Numbered from the stretch's first letter, positions 15,306 through 24,000 are shown. The stretch is 45,741 nucleotides of DNA from Candidatus Desulfobacula maris (GCA_014383445.1 JACNHV010000259.1:1-45741), one strand, 5' to 3'. The notes: a model not told the origin generated them from the letters alone. Translations and numbers: made by a program.

Positions 15306-17455
15306 TCAAAACTGCCCAGGATATGAAATCCTATAAAAAAAAGATTCGCCAGGCCCTTGGAGATTCATTTTTACGCTCTGCCCTGGATGAGTTCAACACA
15401 GCCTATCGTGAAAACCGTCCCAATGTTTACAAGGATATTGATTTTAACAGTCTCAGGGATATCATTGCAGAAAATAAGGACAGCCTGATCCCTTTTCTTG
15501 AAGTCTTATTTGAAGAATTCAGGCTCAATGCCCAAAAGGCCGGTGCCATAGTCCACAGGGCAAAGGATGCCAGGCAGGCCAATGAGATCATTGCCCGGAT
15601 CGCTAAAGAAAACAAGGTTAAAAAGATCATTAAATCCAAATCCATGACTGCCGAAGAAACTTTTTTAAATGATTACCTTGAAAAACAAGGATTTATTGTC
15701 ACTGAGACCGATCTTGGAGAATGGATCATCCAGCTTAAGCATGAAGGTCCTTCCCACATGGTCATGCCAGCCATCCATCTTTCCAGGTATCAGGTTGGAG
15801 AGCTGTTTGAAAAACAAACAGATTTAAAGGTTGATGCGCAAAATATTGACAAGCTGGTTAAGGTGGCAAGGCGTGAGCTTCGCCCCAGATTCCTTGAAGC
15901 AGACATGGGAATTACGGGCGCTAATTTTGCCATTGCAGATTCCGGCACCCTGGGGATGGTCACCAATGAAGGCAATATGCGCCTTACCACTACGCTTCCC
16001 AGGGTTCATGTGGCCCTGGTGGGATTTGATAAACTTGTTTCAGACCTTGGATCTGCCCTGCGCATTTTAAAACTTTTGCCCAGGAATGCAACGGGCCAGG
16101 CCATAACCTCCTATGTGACCTGGATCAAAGGGGCCAACCAAAGTTTGAATACTCCTTTCGGGAAAAAAGAGATGCATGTTGTTTTCCTGGACAACGGCCG
16201 GCTTTCCCTTTCAAAAGATCCCTTGTTTTGCACAAGTCTTCGGTGCATCCGGTGCGGTGCCTGTGCCAATGTATGTCCCATTTATTCAAAAGTGGGCGGG
16301 CACAGATATGGTCATGTCTATATAGGTGCCATTGGCCTGATTTTAACATTATTCTTCCATGGCAAGGATAATGACAGGGCCATTGTGAGAAATTGTATCA
16401 ACTGCCAGGCCTGCAAGGAAGTGTGTCCCGTGAGTATAGATCTTCCCCATCTCATCAAAAAGACCTATGCCCGGGTGATCAAAGAAGAAGGCAAAACCCC
16501 GGTTAAAAATTTTCTCCTGGCAAAGGTGATGAAGAATAGAAAGCTGTTTCATTTTATTTTGCGATCAGCCTATCTGGCACAGCAGCCCCTTTCCAAAGGC
16601 AGGCCTTTGATACGTCATCTGCCAGCTTTCCTGGAGAAAGATCATGGATTCAGGAGTCTTCCCACTATTGCCAAAATCCCGTTAAGGGATCTTTGGCAAA
16701 CCCTTAGCCCCAAACTGGAAAACCCTTCACTTAGAATCGCTCTTTTTGCCGGATGTGCCATGGATTTTATTTATCCTGACCATGGAAAGGACCTCTTAAA
16801 ACTGCTGAAAAAGGCCAATATCCAGGTGGATTTTCCTTTGGATCAGACCTGCTGCGGCCTGCCTGCAATGATGGCGGCAGAAGAAAAAACAGCTAAAGAG
16901 CTAGCTGTTAAGAACATCCAGGCCTTTGAAGCAGAATCATATGATTATATCCTGACCCTGTGCGCATCATGTGCCTCCCATCTGACCCACAATTATGAAA
17001 AGATTTTCAGGGAAGCTAAAGAACCTGCCATGGATCTTAAATTATTTACAGATAAGATTATCGATTTCTCATCCTTTATGGACAGGGTATATAAATTCCC
17101 CCAAACGGATCAGAATATGAATAAACAAGTAACCTATCATGCCCCCTGCCATTTGTGCCGGGGACTTCATGTGACAGATGAGCCCAGAGCCCTGATTCAA
17201 AAGGCCGGATATACCTATGTCCCCTCAAAGGATGAAGATGTCTGCTGTGGATTCGGCGGTTCCTATTCCGTGGATTTTCCTGAAATATCCTCGGAAATTC
17301 TTAAAAAAAAGCTGGATAATGTTGAGGCATCAGGAGCCGACATACTGGTTACAGACTGCCCGGGTTGCGTCATGCAATTGAGTGGCGGCCTGGACAAGCG
17401 CCAAAGCCATATTAAAGTGCTCCATCTTGTTGAACTTCTGGCCAACAAAAAATAG
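15302..17455 (+). CDS. LutB-LutA fusion (LldH-type L-lactate dehydrogenase Fe-S subunit)
   Basis: A 717-residue fusion. Residues ~60-300 are the LUD domain (GITGANFAIADSGTLGMVTNEGN, ARVHVALVGFDKL-like region). Next come two ferredoxin motifs, CIRCGACANVC and CINCQACKEVC (about 316-375). From ~480 the protein continues as a complete LutA: two CCG domains with QTCCGLP and CASCASH, then DVCCGFGGSY and CPGCVMQL. Bacillus encodes LutA and LutB separately; fused forms are known in sulfate reducers. With LutC it should oxidise L-lactate (or another L-2-hydroxyacid) to the keto acid at the cytoplasmic membrane. A 17-bp-stem hairpin follows the stop codon. Confidence 0.93.
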   Translation: MIKTAQDMKSYKKKIRQALGDSFLRSALDEFNTAYRENRPNVYKDIDFNSLRDIIAENKDSLIPFLEVLFEEFRLNAQKAGAIVHRAKDARQANEIIARIAKENKVKKIIKSKSMTAEETFLNDYLEKQGFIVTETDLGEWIIQLKHEGPSHMVMPAIHLSRYQVGELFEKQTDLKVDAQNIDKLVKVARRELRPRFLEADMGITGANFAIADSGTLGMVTNEGNMRLTTTLPRVHVALVGFDKLVSDLGSALRILKLLPRNATGQAITSYVTWIKGANQSLNTPFGKKEMHVVFLDNGRLSLSKDPLFCTSLRCIRCGACANVCPIYSKVGGHRYGHVYIGAIGLILTLFFHGKDNDRAIVRNCINCQACKEVCPVSIDLPHLIKKTYARVIKEEGKTPVKNFLLAKVMKNRKLFHFILRSAYLAQQPLSKGRPLIRHLPAFLEKDHGFRSLPTIAKIPLRDLWQTLSPKLENPSLRIALFAGCAMDFIYPDHGKDLLKLLKKANIQVDFPLDQTCCGLPAMMAAEEKTAKELAVKNIQAFEAESYDYILTLCASCASHLTHNYEKIFREAKEPAMDLKLFTDKIIDFSSFMDRVYKFPQTDQNMNKQVTYHAPCHLCRGLHVTDEPRALIQKAGYTYVPSKDEDVCCGFGGSYSVDFPEISSEILKKKLDNVEASGADILVTDCPGCVMQLSGGLDKRQSHIKVLHLVELLANKK

Positions 17456-17466
17456 TGAGCAAGCTA

Positions 17467-17504
17467 ATTTATCGGAAATACCAGAATTGGTATTTCCGAT
17501 AAAT
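17467..17504 (+). terminator. Perfect 17-bp hairpin after the lut genes
   Basis: ATTTATCGGAAATACCA (17467-17483) and its exact reverse complement (17488-17504) flank a GAAT loop, 11 bases after the stop codon. The stem is strong but lacks a downstream T-run, so it may end transcription inefficiently or protect the 3' end of the mRNA. Confidence 0.6.
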
Positions 17505-17545
17505 AGAAGGATCTTGCAACCATACGAGAGGCAGGAGTTGATGTC

Positions 17546-18071
17546 ATAATCAGCCGGATTCTTGAGCATGACGGCCGATACCGGAAACATGAGCCCACGC
17601 GGTACCATTCCCTTAAGTGAAAGGATGTTGTGTATCAGGAATCGATGTATTCGTCCGTTACCGTCTTCAAACGGATGCAGGAAAACAAAACCGTAGGCAA
17701 TTGCCGCTGCATGGATGACTGGTGCGACTTTACCTTCTTTCATCCGCTTGTGGGATTCAATCAGCCCGGACATCAGATTTGGAAGGTCACCAGGCTTTGG
17801 ACAGATAAAATGAATGACCTCCTTCTGATAAGCGATCGTTTGCCCGACATAATTCTGACCGACGCAATAATCGCTGTCTTTGAATCGAGGGTCAACGATC
17901 CGGTTCTGAAGTTATAACAGTCTCTCCTTCTCGCAGAAGTCCTCTTTTTCAGCAAGTTCCAGAGAGGTAATGAATTTTTCAGTTCGTAAGGCATTAGGCT
18001 TAATATGCTCAATCTCAAAGGATGACTTTGTCTCTTTATTATATAGGTAGCTCAGAGCCCTGCGAAGGAGC
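17546..18071 (-). pseudogene. Fic-family gene, C-terminal fragment with in-frame stop
   Basis: The frame reads from LLRRALSYLYN through SSFEIEHIKPNA, EKEDF and VIHFICPKPGD to the Fic catalytic motif HPFEDGNGRIHRF (near 17660), then SLKGMVPRGLMFPVSAVMLKNPADYD. An in-frame TAA at 17914-17912 (after EKERLL) splits it; the reading frame is otherwise conserved on both sides. Similarity ends at about 17546, so the C-terminus is also missing, and at 18072 the frame runs straight into the 54-bp repeat. Fic proteins transfer AMP to target proteins; this copy cannot make a full enzyme. It belongs with the N-terminal piece at 18246-18479. Confidence 0.85.
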
Positions 18072-18125
18072 TTTATATGAAAGTAGTGAGATTTGAGTTT
18101 TGAGTAGTGAGAAAAAACCATCAGT
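18072..18125 (-). repeat. 54-bp repeat, right copy (inverted relative to 1-54)
   Basis: Exact reverse complement of bases 1-54. It joins the Fic C-terminal fragment at 18071/18072. On its other side lies CT-rich sequence (18133-18166, repeated CTCATATCTCACATCTCA words) and a small CCCGCAAGGG hairpin. The whole 18072-18245 stretch therefore appears to be the inserted element that replaced the middle of the Fic gene. Confidence 0.95.
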
Positions 18126-18245
18126 CTATCCCCCCTCACATCTCATATCTCACATCTCATTACTCTTTCATTTTTTGTTGTGCCCGCAAGGGCATGGGTG
18201 TTAGTAGGATAAGAGGTGATTATATCCTCACATCTTTTCAGTAGA

Positions 18246-18479
18246 TCAACTGAATCCAATTTGGAAAGATTCTCGGTTCTTCTGATGATCGCTGACTTTT
18301 TCCCCGGGCCAGTACCTTATTGGATATATGTCTTCAATTGCACCATCCTGAACTTTAGTCCTGTAAGTTCCAGTTGGCGATACAAATGATGAATGCCAGT
18401 GTGGCATCCCGGCCAGCTCGAAATTTTTGAGTATATATGCATATCCTGCCGGACGAAATTCTAAAACCTTTATTTCCAT
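18246..18479 (-). pseudogene. Fic-family gene, N-terminal fragment
   Basis: A 77-codon frame with a good GAGG ribosome-binding site. Residues 1-~65 (MEIKVLEFRPAGYAYILKNF onward, including ELAGMPHWHSS and RYWPGEKVSDH) look like the N-terminal region of the same Fic subfamily as the fragment at 17546-18071. The last ~12 residues are unrelated. The order and strand are those of one original gene with its middle third replaced by the repeat element. A short peptide may still be translated, but no activity is expected. Confidence 0.65.
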
Positions 18480-18597
18480 GGTGTATCCTCGTAAAATTAT
18501 TATTCTGCTGGTAAAACAATTACAAATCGTCATTAGCCTGGCGAAATAATTACAAAGGTTGCCAAAGTTTATTTTATTTTCCTGATAATATTTTTTG

Positions 18598-18626
18598 TTG
18601 ACAATTGAGTTTAGCTTATATACACT
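18598..18626 (+). promoter_or_regulatory. Putative promoter of the MarR-methyltransferase pair
   Basis: TTGACA (18598-18603), a 17-bp spacer and TACACT (18621-18626). The preferred ATG is only eight bases further (18634), so the transcript could be leaderless. No Shine-Dalgarno sequence precedes that ATG. Confidence 0.5.
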
Positions 18627-18633
18627 ATGCCGT

Positions 18634-19095
18634 ATGAAAAATGAAAAATTGATTATCCATGGAAAGTTCCAATCCATTATGACGCTTGCACAGCAAATGG
18701 AGAAAACCCCCAAGAGTTTTGGTACAGGGGAGATGATTTCCGCTTCTGAAATTCATTTAATCGAGATTATTGGTGATACCGAGGATTTAAGCGTCACCGA
18801 TATTTCCAAGCACCTTAACATCACAAAAGGTGCAGTTTCCCAGAGTTTAAAACGACTTGAAACAAAAGGCTTCACAACAAAGAAAAGTGATCCGGAAAAT
18901 CTGTCTCGATCCATTGTAATGCTTACCTCCAAAGGCCAAACCGCCTATTGGTCACACAAGTACTGGCATGAAACAATGGATGGTGGATTTTTAAAATATT
19001 TGGATGAACTTGATGATCGTACATTCACTATCATCGTTAATTTCTTAGAAAGAGTAGAAGATTTTTTAACGCGACGGGTTGAGTCAGACGCGTAA
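18634..19095 (+). CDS. MarR-family transcriptional regulator
   Basis: A 153-residue dimeric winged-helix regulator. The DNA-binding domain is clear: LSVTDISKHLNITKGAVSQSLKRLETKGFTTKK (about 50-85), followed by the wing DPENLSRSIVMLTSKG. N- and C-terminal helices would form the dimer interface. ATG 18634 fits the domain start, although it lacks a ribosome-binding site; a TTG 39 bases upstream would overlap the -35 box. The methyltransferase 53 bases downstream is probably its target and co-transcribed. The ligand is unknown. Confidence 0.88.
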   Translation: MKNEKLIIHGKFQSIMTLAQQMEKTPKSFGTGEMISASEIHLIEIIGDTEDLSVTDISKHLNITKGAVSQSLKRLETKGFTTKKSDPENLSRSIVMLTSKGQTAYWSHKYWHETMDGGFLKYLDELDDRTFTIIVNFLERVEDFLTRRVESDA

Positions 19096-19148
19096 TATTT
19101 TTTTGGCTGAAGAGTATAGTATATAAACACATGGTAAGGATTATTATT

Positions 19149-19715
19149 ATGTATAACAAAGAGTTCAAAGGCGATGTTTGCAGTCACTCCCATTCTTTTT
19201 TTCTGGATAATTTTATTAGAAGGATTTTACAAAATCCAAAGAAAATTGTAGGGGAATATATCAGGCAGGGGGATACAGTGATCGACCTTGGTTGCGGACC
19301 TGGATTTTTTTCCATTGATATGGCAAAGATGGTAGGCGATACAGGAAAAGTCTATTCTGTTGATCTTCAAAAAGAGATGCTTGATGATGTTAAAATCAAG
19401 GCAGCTAAACAAAATTTATCTAAACAAATTGTTGTTCACAATTGTGGTCAGGACAAAATAGGTTTAAATGAAGAGGTGCAGGCCGATTTCATACTGGCCT
19501 TCTATATGATTCATGAGACACCAGATCCTATTGCTTTTGCAAAACAAGTGAAACAACTTTTAAAGAAAGGGGGTAAATTTCTTATTGTTGAGCCATTATT
19601 TCATGTCAGCAAAAAAAAATTCTTAACCATTTGCGAAGATTTTAAATCCATTGGATTTTCTGTTCTTGATACCCCCAAAAAGAAGGGTGGCAGAAGTCTG
19701 CTTTTAACAATTTAG
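19149..19715 (+). CDS. Class I SAM-dependent methyltransferase
   Basis: A 188-residue protein. Motif I is VIDLGCGPGFFSIDMAK (about 43-59), then VYSVDLQKEML (motif II), and LAFYMIHETPDP and KKGGKFLIVEPLFHVSKK toward the C-terminus, as in small UbiE/ArsM-like enzymes. ATG 19149 is chosen (AAGGA nine bases upstream); ATG 19131 would add six residues. It follows the MarR regulator, a pairing often seen where the methyltransferase detoxifies a small molecule, but the substrate is not evident. The N-terminal CSHSH segment could bind metal. Confidence 0.87.
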   Translation: MYNKEFKGDVCSHSHSFFLDNFIRRILQNPKKIVGEYIRQGDTVIDLGCGPGFFSIDMAKMVGDTGKVYSVDLQKEMLDDVKIKAAKQNLSKQIVVHNCGQDKIGLNEEVQADFILAFYMIHETPDPIAFAKQVKQLLKKGGKFLIVEPLFHVSKKKFLTICEDFKSIGFSVLDTPKKKGGRSLLLTI

Positions 19716-19817
19716 GATTTTATAAAAAGGTTTAAATTATCAGGAATACCGAAAATAATCATCAACAGACACGGGTTGAGTTTTTCATTTGCGTGTCCTT
19801 AGGGGGGAAAACAGGAA

Positions 19818-20633
19818 ATGATCATGACCGATAACAGGATCAGGCTGGAAAGAAAAAATAAGATTGCACTTGTCTTTATGGACCGCCCTGAGAAGAATAA
19901 TGCCTTTGATACGTCCATGTTTGAAGCCTTGGAACAGCTTACCCTGGAATTGGAACGGGATCATCCCAGAGCTGTTGTTCTCACCGGAACCGGTGATCGG
20001 GCGTTTTGCGCAGGATTTGATGTCAATCTGGAAAATCCTATGGCAACAGAGTTCCTGGATGCGGTAAATAAAAAAGATACTGCTTTGGCCGGAAAACTTA
20101 TCAACCGCATGCGGCGTGCCATTGACGGGTTTGTCGGTCTGCCAGTTCCCATCATTGCAGCCATCAACGGCCTGGCATATGGAGGGGGCATGGAACTGGC
20201 AACACGGTGCGATTTACGGGTGATGGATATTGGGGCGGAATTGTGTTTTTCAGAAGTGCGGCTGGGCCTGATGCCGGACTGGGGAGGAGGGGTTTGCCTG
20301 GCCCGGCTTGTAGGATCTGCTCATGCTACCGACTTGATTCTTACTGCCCGGGTCGTAAAGGCGGATGAAGCAGCCAGGATAGGATTGATCAACCGTGTGA
20401 GTGATAAAGGCCGTTGCCTTGATGATGCAATGAAGCTGGCAGAACAGATCAGCCTAAACGGGCCAAAGGCAGTAAGCCATGCACTGACTGTCCTGCGGCA
20501 AAGCAGTGAACTTCCCCTTAAAGAGGCCCTTGAAAAAGAGGCCGAGGCTGCCGCAAAATTAATTGCATCAGGTGAATGCATCCACGGCATTACAGCATTC
20601 ATGGAAAAAAAGGCACCACAGTTTCCAGATTGA
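19818..20633 (+). CDS. Enoyl-CoA hydratase/isomerase (crotonase) family protein
   Basis: A 271-residue crotonase fold. The oxyanion-hole segments are present: DRAFCAGFDVN (about 55-65) and AAINGLAYGGGMELATRCDL (about 112-132). SEVRLGLMPDWGG (about 140-152) supplies the catalytic-region acid(s); the glutamate aligning with rat ECH Glu144 is present, and the second acidic position may be Asp. It can act on an acyl-CoA as hydratase or isomerase; the exact substrate is not clear. ATG 19818 follows GGGGGG; ATG 19824 is an alternative. No obvious operon partner; the convergent neighbour is an SCP2-like gene. Confidence 0.9.
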   Translation: MIMTDNRIRLERKNKIALVFMDRPEKNNAFDTSMFEALEQLTLELERDHPRAVVLTGTGDRAFCAGFDVNLENPMATEFLDAVNKKDTALAGKLINRMRRAIDGFVGLPVPIIAAINGLAYGGGMELATRCDLRVMDIGAELCFSEVRLGLMPDWGGGVCLARLVGSAHATDLILTARVVKADEAARIGLINRVSDKGRCLDDAMKLAEQISLNGPKAVSHALTVLRQSSELPLKEALEKEAEAAAKLIASGECIHGITAFMEKKAPQFPD

Positions 20634-20636
20634 TGG

Positions 20637-20678
20637 ACTCAAGCTTAAGCATCCAAAGGATGCAAGTTATGGTTGAGT
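20637..20678. terminator. Imperfect hairpin between convergent genes
   Basis: GCATCC/GGATGC with an outer ACTCAA/TTGAGT pairing forms an imperfect stem just after the crotonase stop codon. There is no T-tract. It may act as a weak bidirectional terminator. The rest of the gap to 20802 shows nothing clear. Confidence 0.35.
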
Positions 20679-20801
20679 TTCCGGCTTGCAACATAAGCCA
20701 GCAGTCCTCGCCTCAATTTGCCTCGGTTTGATCTGCCAGATTTTATATATCAGGTCACCAATAACAAAAAAAGGCCAACACCTCAGCCATTCTTTTCGAA
20801 G

Positions 20802-21203
20802 TTACCCCTCATCTGGCAGATCACCATTGGAAACGTCAAGCCAGATCTTTGCCGGAGTGTTAATGGTCATAGTCGGATTTTCATATTCGCCTTCCGTATA
20901 AGTACATTTCTCGTCGCGGATAGTAAAAAAGCAGTTGATTACTTCATCGCCGGTAATGTGAAACTGAATGGTAACATCTTTTCCAGATGCTTTTTTCTTG
21001 TTCAAACCGTAAGGCATGGCTGCAAACATTTCACCAATTGATGTAAACCGAATGGTATCGACACCCATTTTCTGCTGCAGATAATTCGGCAGAAATTTTG
21101 TAATGGGATACCCAATGCCCAACAGAATAGAGATAGTGACAACGTTCTGCAGTATTTGCTGGAGCACCATATTATCTGAATATGTGATCAGGGTGAGTAA
21201 CAT
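20802..21203 (-). CDS. Membrane-anchored SCP2-like sterol-carrier domain protein, C-terminally short
   Basis: A 133-residue protein. A hydrophobic segment (about 14-35, VVTISILLGIGYPITKFL) could anchor or signal it. Residues ~55-130 match the SCP2 fold pattern: KDVTIQFHITGDE, CFFTIRDEKCTYTEGEYENPT and MTINTPAKIWLDVSNGD. A full SCP2 domain normally continues 25-30 residues beyond this point, with the last helix; here the frame stops at DLPDEG, so it may be truncated. ATG 21203 sits four bases after GGGAGG. SCP2 domains bind lipids or acyl-CoAs. Function is unassigned. Confidence 0.65.
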   Translation of the reverse strand: MLLTLITYSDNMVLQQILQNVVTISILLGIGYPITKFLPNYLQQKMGVDTIRFTSIGEMFAAMPYGLNKKKASGKDVTIQFHITGDEVINCFFTIRDEKCTYTEGEYENPTMTINTPAKIWLDVSNGDLPDEG

Positions 21204-21354
21204 CATTCCTCCCAAATAATTTCAGTTAAATCTCGTTTTGTACAGCCAGTTAAAACAATTTGACAACCATGATCCAATCATGACGACTTAAAATTGAGTT
21301 GAATATCCAAATGAGATGACTCGTGCGCAAATTATAGAAAGATTTGATTTAAAA

Positions 21355-22707
21355 TTATTTCATGAGAAAAATTCTTAGATCCATGACATTTGTATTGGTG
21401 GGACCGGTTATGATTAGATCATCTATCTTCTTAAAAAAATTATATGAATCATGGGCTGTTAAAAACTGTTTTGCAGAGATTCCAAGATCCCGGGCTTTTT
21501 CAAGGGTGTTGCCATCAGCAATTGCCCCTGCTGCATCTGTTGGGCCGTCAGTACCATCTGTTCCAGCAGAAAGAACAACAATGTTGTTTTCTTTTGCAAT
21601 CTCAATGGCAGATGCCAGTACAAATTCCTGATTTCGTCCTCCAAGCCCATGATGATCCATGGTGACGATTGTTTCCCCTCCTGAAATAATGCATCCGGGC
21701 AATGGTACAGGATTGCCTGTTTTAAGGACTTCTTTTGCTATGGCTGCGTGCATCTTTGCAATATCCTTTGTCTCTCCCTCAATCAAAGAAGATAAAATTA
21801 TTGTGTTATACCCCAGGGATTCAGCTTTGGCTCTGGCAGCGATGAGTGTATTAAAATTATTCCCGATGATCAGGTTCTTAACTTTTTTAAAATATGGATC
21901 ATCAGGCTTGGGGGTTTCAGGAATTTCACAGTTACATCCTTTATTAATATGATCCAGGACATTTTTTGGCAGTTTTAAGGAAATATTATATGATTCTATG
22001 ATATTTTTACAATCTTCGAAAGTGCCTGTGTCTGGAACTGTAAGGCCTGAAGCTATGATATCAAGATCATCACCCACAACATCGGACAGGATCAAAGAGA
22101 TGATGGTTGCAGGAAAAGCTGCTTTTGCAAGACCTCCGCCCTTGATAAGGGAAAGATGCTTGCGGATGGTATTTATTTCATGAATTCTAGCGCCACAGGA
22201 AAGCAGGATTTTTGTTGTTTCCTGTTTTTCAGCCAGGGATATGCCATCACATGGTAAAGGTGAAAGTGCAGACCCGCCACCTGAAATAAGGCAGAAAACA
22301 AGAGTTTTTTCATGGGCATTTTTTGCCATGTCAAAAAGTTTTTTTGCCCCAAATCTTCCATTTTCATCTGGAATGGGGTGGCCTGCCTCAACCAGTTCAA
22401 TGGTTTCAAGACTTGCAATGTGATCATATTTTACATTAATACTTCCCCGGGTTATTCTTGAACCCAGAATGTTTTCAAGTTCCTTTGCCATGGCAGCACT
22501 GGCTTTGCCTGCTCCAATAACCAGGATTTCTTCAAACTCTGCAAGATCAAATGTGGTATCTCCTACTTTAAGCATATTTTCACAAAGCGTAAGATGGCTG
22601 TTGATTGCAATGGCAGGATCTGCCGATAAAAGACCGGCATGGAAAATATCTTTGGCATCTTTTCTGAGATCTAAAAGATCAGAATATTTTTCTTGTTGAA
22701 TAGGCAT
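21355..22707 (-). CDS. Glycerate 2-kinase (GckA/MOFRL family)
   Basis: A 450-residue protein of the DUF4147/MOFRL glycerate kinase family. Visible motifs are VIGAGKASAAMAKELE (about 66-82), CLISGGGSALSPLP, the SDVVGDDLDIIASG loop, and the C-terminal GGRNQEFVLASA and LSAGTDGTDGPTDAAGA (MOFRL). It phosphorylates D-glycerate to 2-phosphoglycerate, feeding lower glycolysis. A GGAGAAG site lies inside the end of the upstream gene, and its ATG directly abuts the upstream stop codon (TAAATG). The neighbour is a LarA-type racemase, so glycerate stereochemistry may be handled by the pair (inference). Confidence 0.93.
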   Translation of the reverse strand: MPIQQEKYSDLLDLRKDAKDIFHAGLLSADPAIAINSHLTLCENMLKVGDTTFDLAEFEEILVIGAGKASAAMAKELENILGSRITRGSINVKYDHIASLETIELVEAGHPIPDENGRFGAKKLFDMAKNAHEKTLVFCLISGGGSALSPLPCDGISLAEKQETTKILLSCGARIHEINTIRKHLSLIKGGGLAKAAFPATIISLILSDVVGDDLDIIASGLTVPDTGTFEDCKNIIESYNISLKLPKNVLDHINKGCNCEIPETPKPDDPYFKKVKNLIIGNNFNTLIAARAKAESLGYNTIILSSLIEGETKDIAKMHAAIAKEVLKTGNPVPLPGCIISGGETIVTMDHHGLGGRNQEFVLASAIEIAKENNIVVLSAGTDGTDGPTDAAGAIADGNTLEKARDLGISAKQFLTAHDSYNFFKKIDDLIITGPTNTNVMDLRIFLMK

Positions 22708-24000
22708 TTACTTCTCCTTTTTTTTTTCATAAAAAGGTATTACATAAGGCCCTTCAGGGATAACAGCTATTTTTCTATTGCCTGATCTTTTAATGGATTC
22801 ACAAAGCATTTTATTTAAATCAAAAATATTATTTACATAGGTATATTTTCTATGTTTTTCTGAAAGTTTTGGGGCAAACAAATGGATGTTTCCGATACGC
22901 ATGGGTTTTAACTGCATTTCAGTCTGCCATTCATCGATCTCAGCATATTCCCGCGAGTTTAATTTTTCAAGAAATGCTTGTTTTCCAAGTTTGAATAAAA
23001 GTTTCTGTGCAGTTAAATACTCATCTGACCCCATGCCTTCGGAACATTCTGATACAACAATGATATCTCCGCCTGGCTCAAGTATATCCAGGGCAGTAAC
23101 CATTGCTTTTACAGTCTGGTAATAGGTTTTATCCAAAGGATATCCACCGGCACTTGTAAGAATTGTAGAAAATTTTTCTGAAATTTTAATTTCCGCATAT
23201 TGTTTTAAATATTGAATTGCCCTGGCATGGCTTTTTTCAATATCCCCAAAATTTACAAAGGAAAGATTTCTTTTTTCATCAATGACAACATTAACAGCAA
23301 AAAGATTGGATAATGTTCTTATACCCTCAAGCTGGAATTCATGAAAGGGGTTCCCTTTAAGATTGCAGGTCCTTGAGCAGGGGTGTTCAAGAAATTTTGC
23401 AGTATGAAACCCTGTAATGGTTTTATGGTGGGCTACCCCGGGGATAACAAGCTTTCTACCTCCTGAATACCCTGCCATGAAATGGGGTTCCACAAGTCCT
23501 ACTACGATCTTAAGATCAGCCATGGCAAAACGCCTGTCGATTTTTATGGCAAGACCGGATTTTGAAGTACACAAGACAACATGATCTTCATCTTTTCTTG
23601 CATAATGGTTTTCCACCCTCACCGTTTCAAGGACTTTTTTACTCCCCACAATTTCTAAAAGTTCGTCTCCAATATTTGGTCTGTGCAGACCAGTAGCAAC
23701 AAGCACATTGATACAATCTTTTTTAATTCCTGCTTTTATCAGCCTTTCAATCAGTTGAGGCAGTATAAGCCCGTTGGGAACAGGCCTGGTAACATCACAG
23801 ATCAATATGCAGACAGAAGATTTTCCTTTTGCCACCTCTTCCAGTGATCCTGATTCATCTGCTTTGGAAAAGGCCTTTGATATGGCAGACAAAGGGTCAT
23901 CAATAACAGGCATATCCTGTTTTTCTATTATAGTTGCTTCCCAGTCCTTATCAAGACTGATCCCAAGACTGGTTTTTCCGTAATTTAATGAAATATCCAT
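22708..24000 (-). CDS. LarA-family nickel-dependent hydroxyacid racemase
   Basis: A 430-residue LarA (DUF2088) protein. All four catalytic/cofactor positions of Lactobacillus LarA (H108, H174, K184, H200) are present with almost the same numbering: H106 (ATGLHR), H173 (VEPHF), K183 (GGRKLVIPG) and H199 (GFHT). The CDVTRPVP segment is also there. These enzymes use a nickel-pincer nucleotide bound to the lysine to racemise or epimerise 2-hydroxyacids. ATG 24000 follows AGGA; an upstream TTG at 24033 is less likely. Co-transcribed with glycerate kinase. LarBCE cofactor-synthesis genes are not in the window. The substrate could be lactate, malate or glycerate. Confidence 0.92.
   Translation of the reverse strand: MDISLNYGKTSLGISLDKDWEATIIEKQDMPVIDDPLSAISKAFSKADESGSLEEVAKGKSSVCILICDVTRPVPNGLILPQLIERLIKAGIKKDCINVLVATGLHRPNIGDELLEIVGSKKVLETVRVENHYARKDEDHVVLCTSKSGLAIKIDRRFAMADLKIVVGLVEPHFMAGYSGGRKLVIPGVAHHKTITGFHTAKFLEHPCSRTCNLKGNPFHEFQLEGIRTLSNLFAVNVVIDEKRNLSFVNFGDIEKSHARAIQYLKQYAEIKISEKFSTILTSAGGYPLDKTYYQTVKAMVTALDILEPGGDIIVVSECSEGMGSDEYLTAQKLLFKLGKQAFLEKLNSREYAEIDEWQTEMQLKPMRIGNIHLFAPKLSEKHRKYTYVNNIFDLNKMLCESIKRSGNRKIAVIPEGPYVIPFYEKKKEK

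Noticed and set aside
1-18125. The inverted 54-bp copies as ends of a composite transposon
   Set aside because: No transposase, recombinase or integrase gene lies between them, and no target-site duplication can be tested because the left side is outside the window.
18133-18166. CTCATATCTCACATCTCA words suggesting a repeat array
   Set aside because: The copies are few, degenerate and contiguous without spacers, so this is not a CRISPR array; it is part of the interspersed repeat element.
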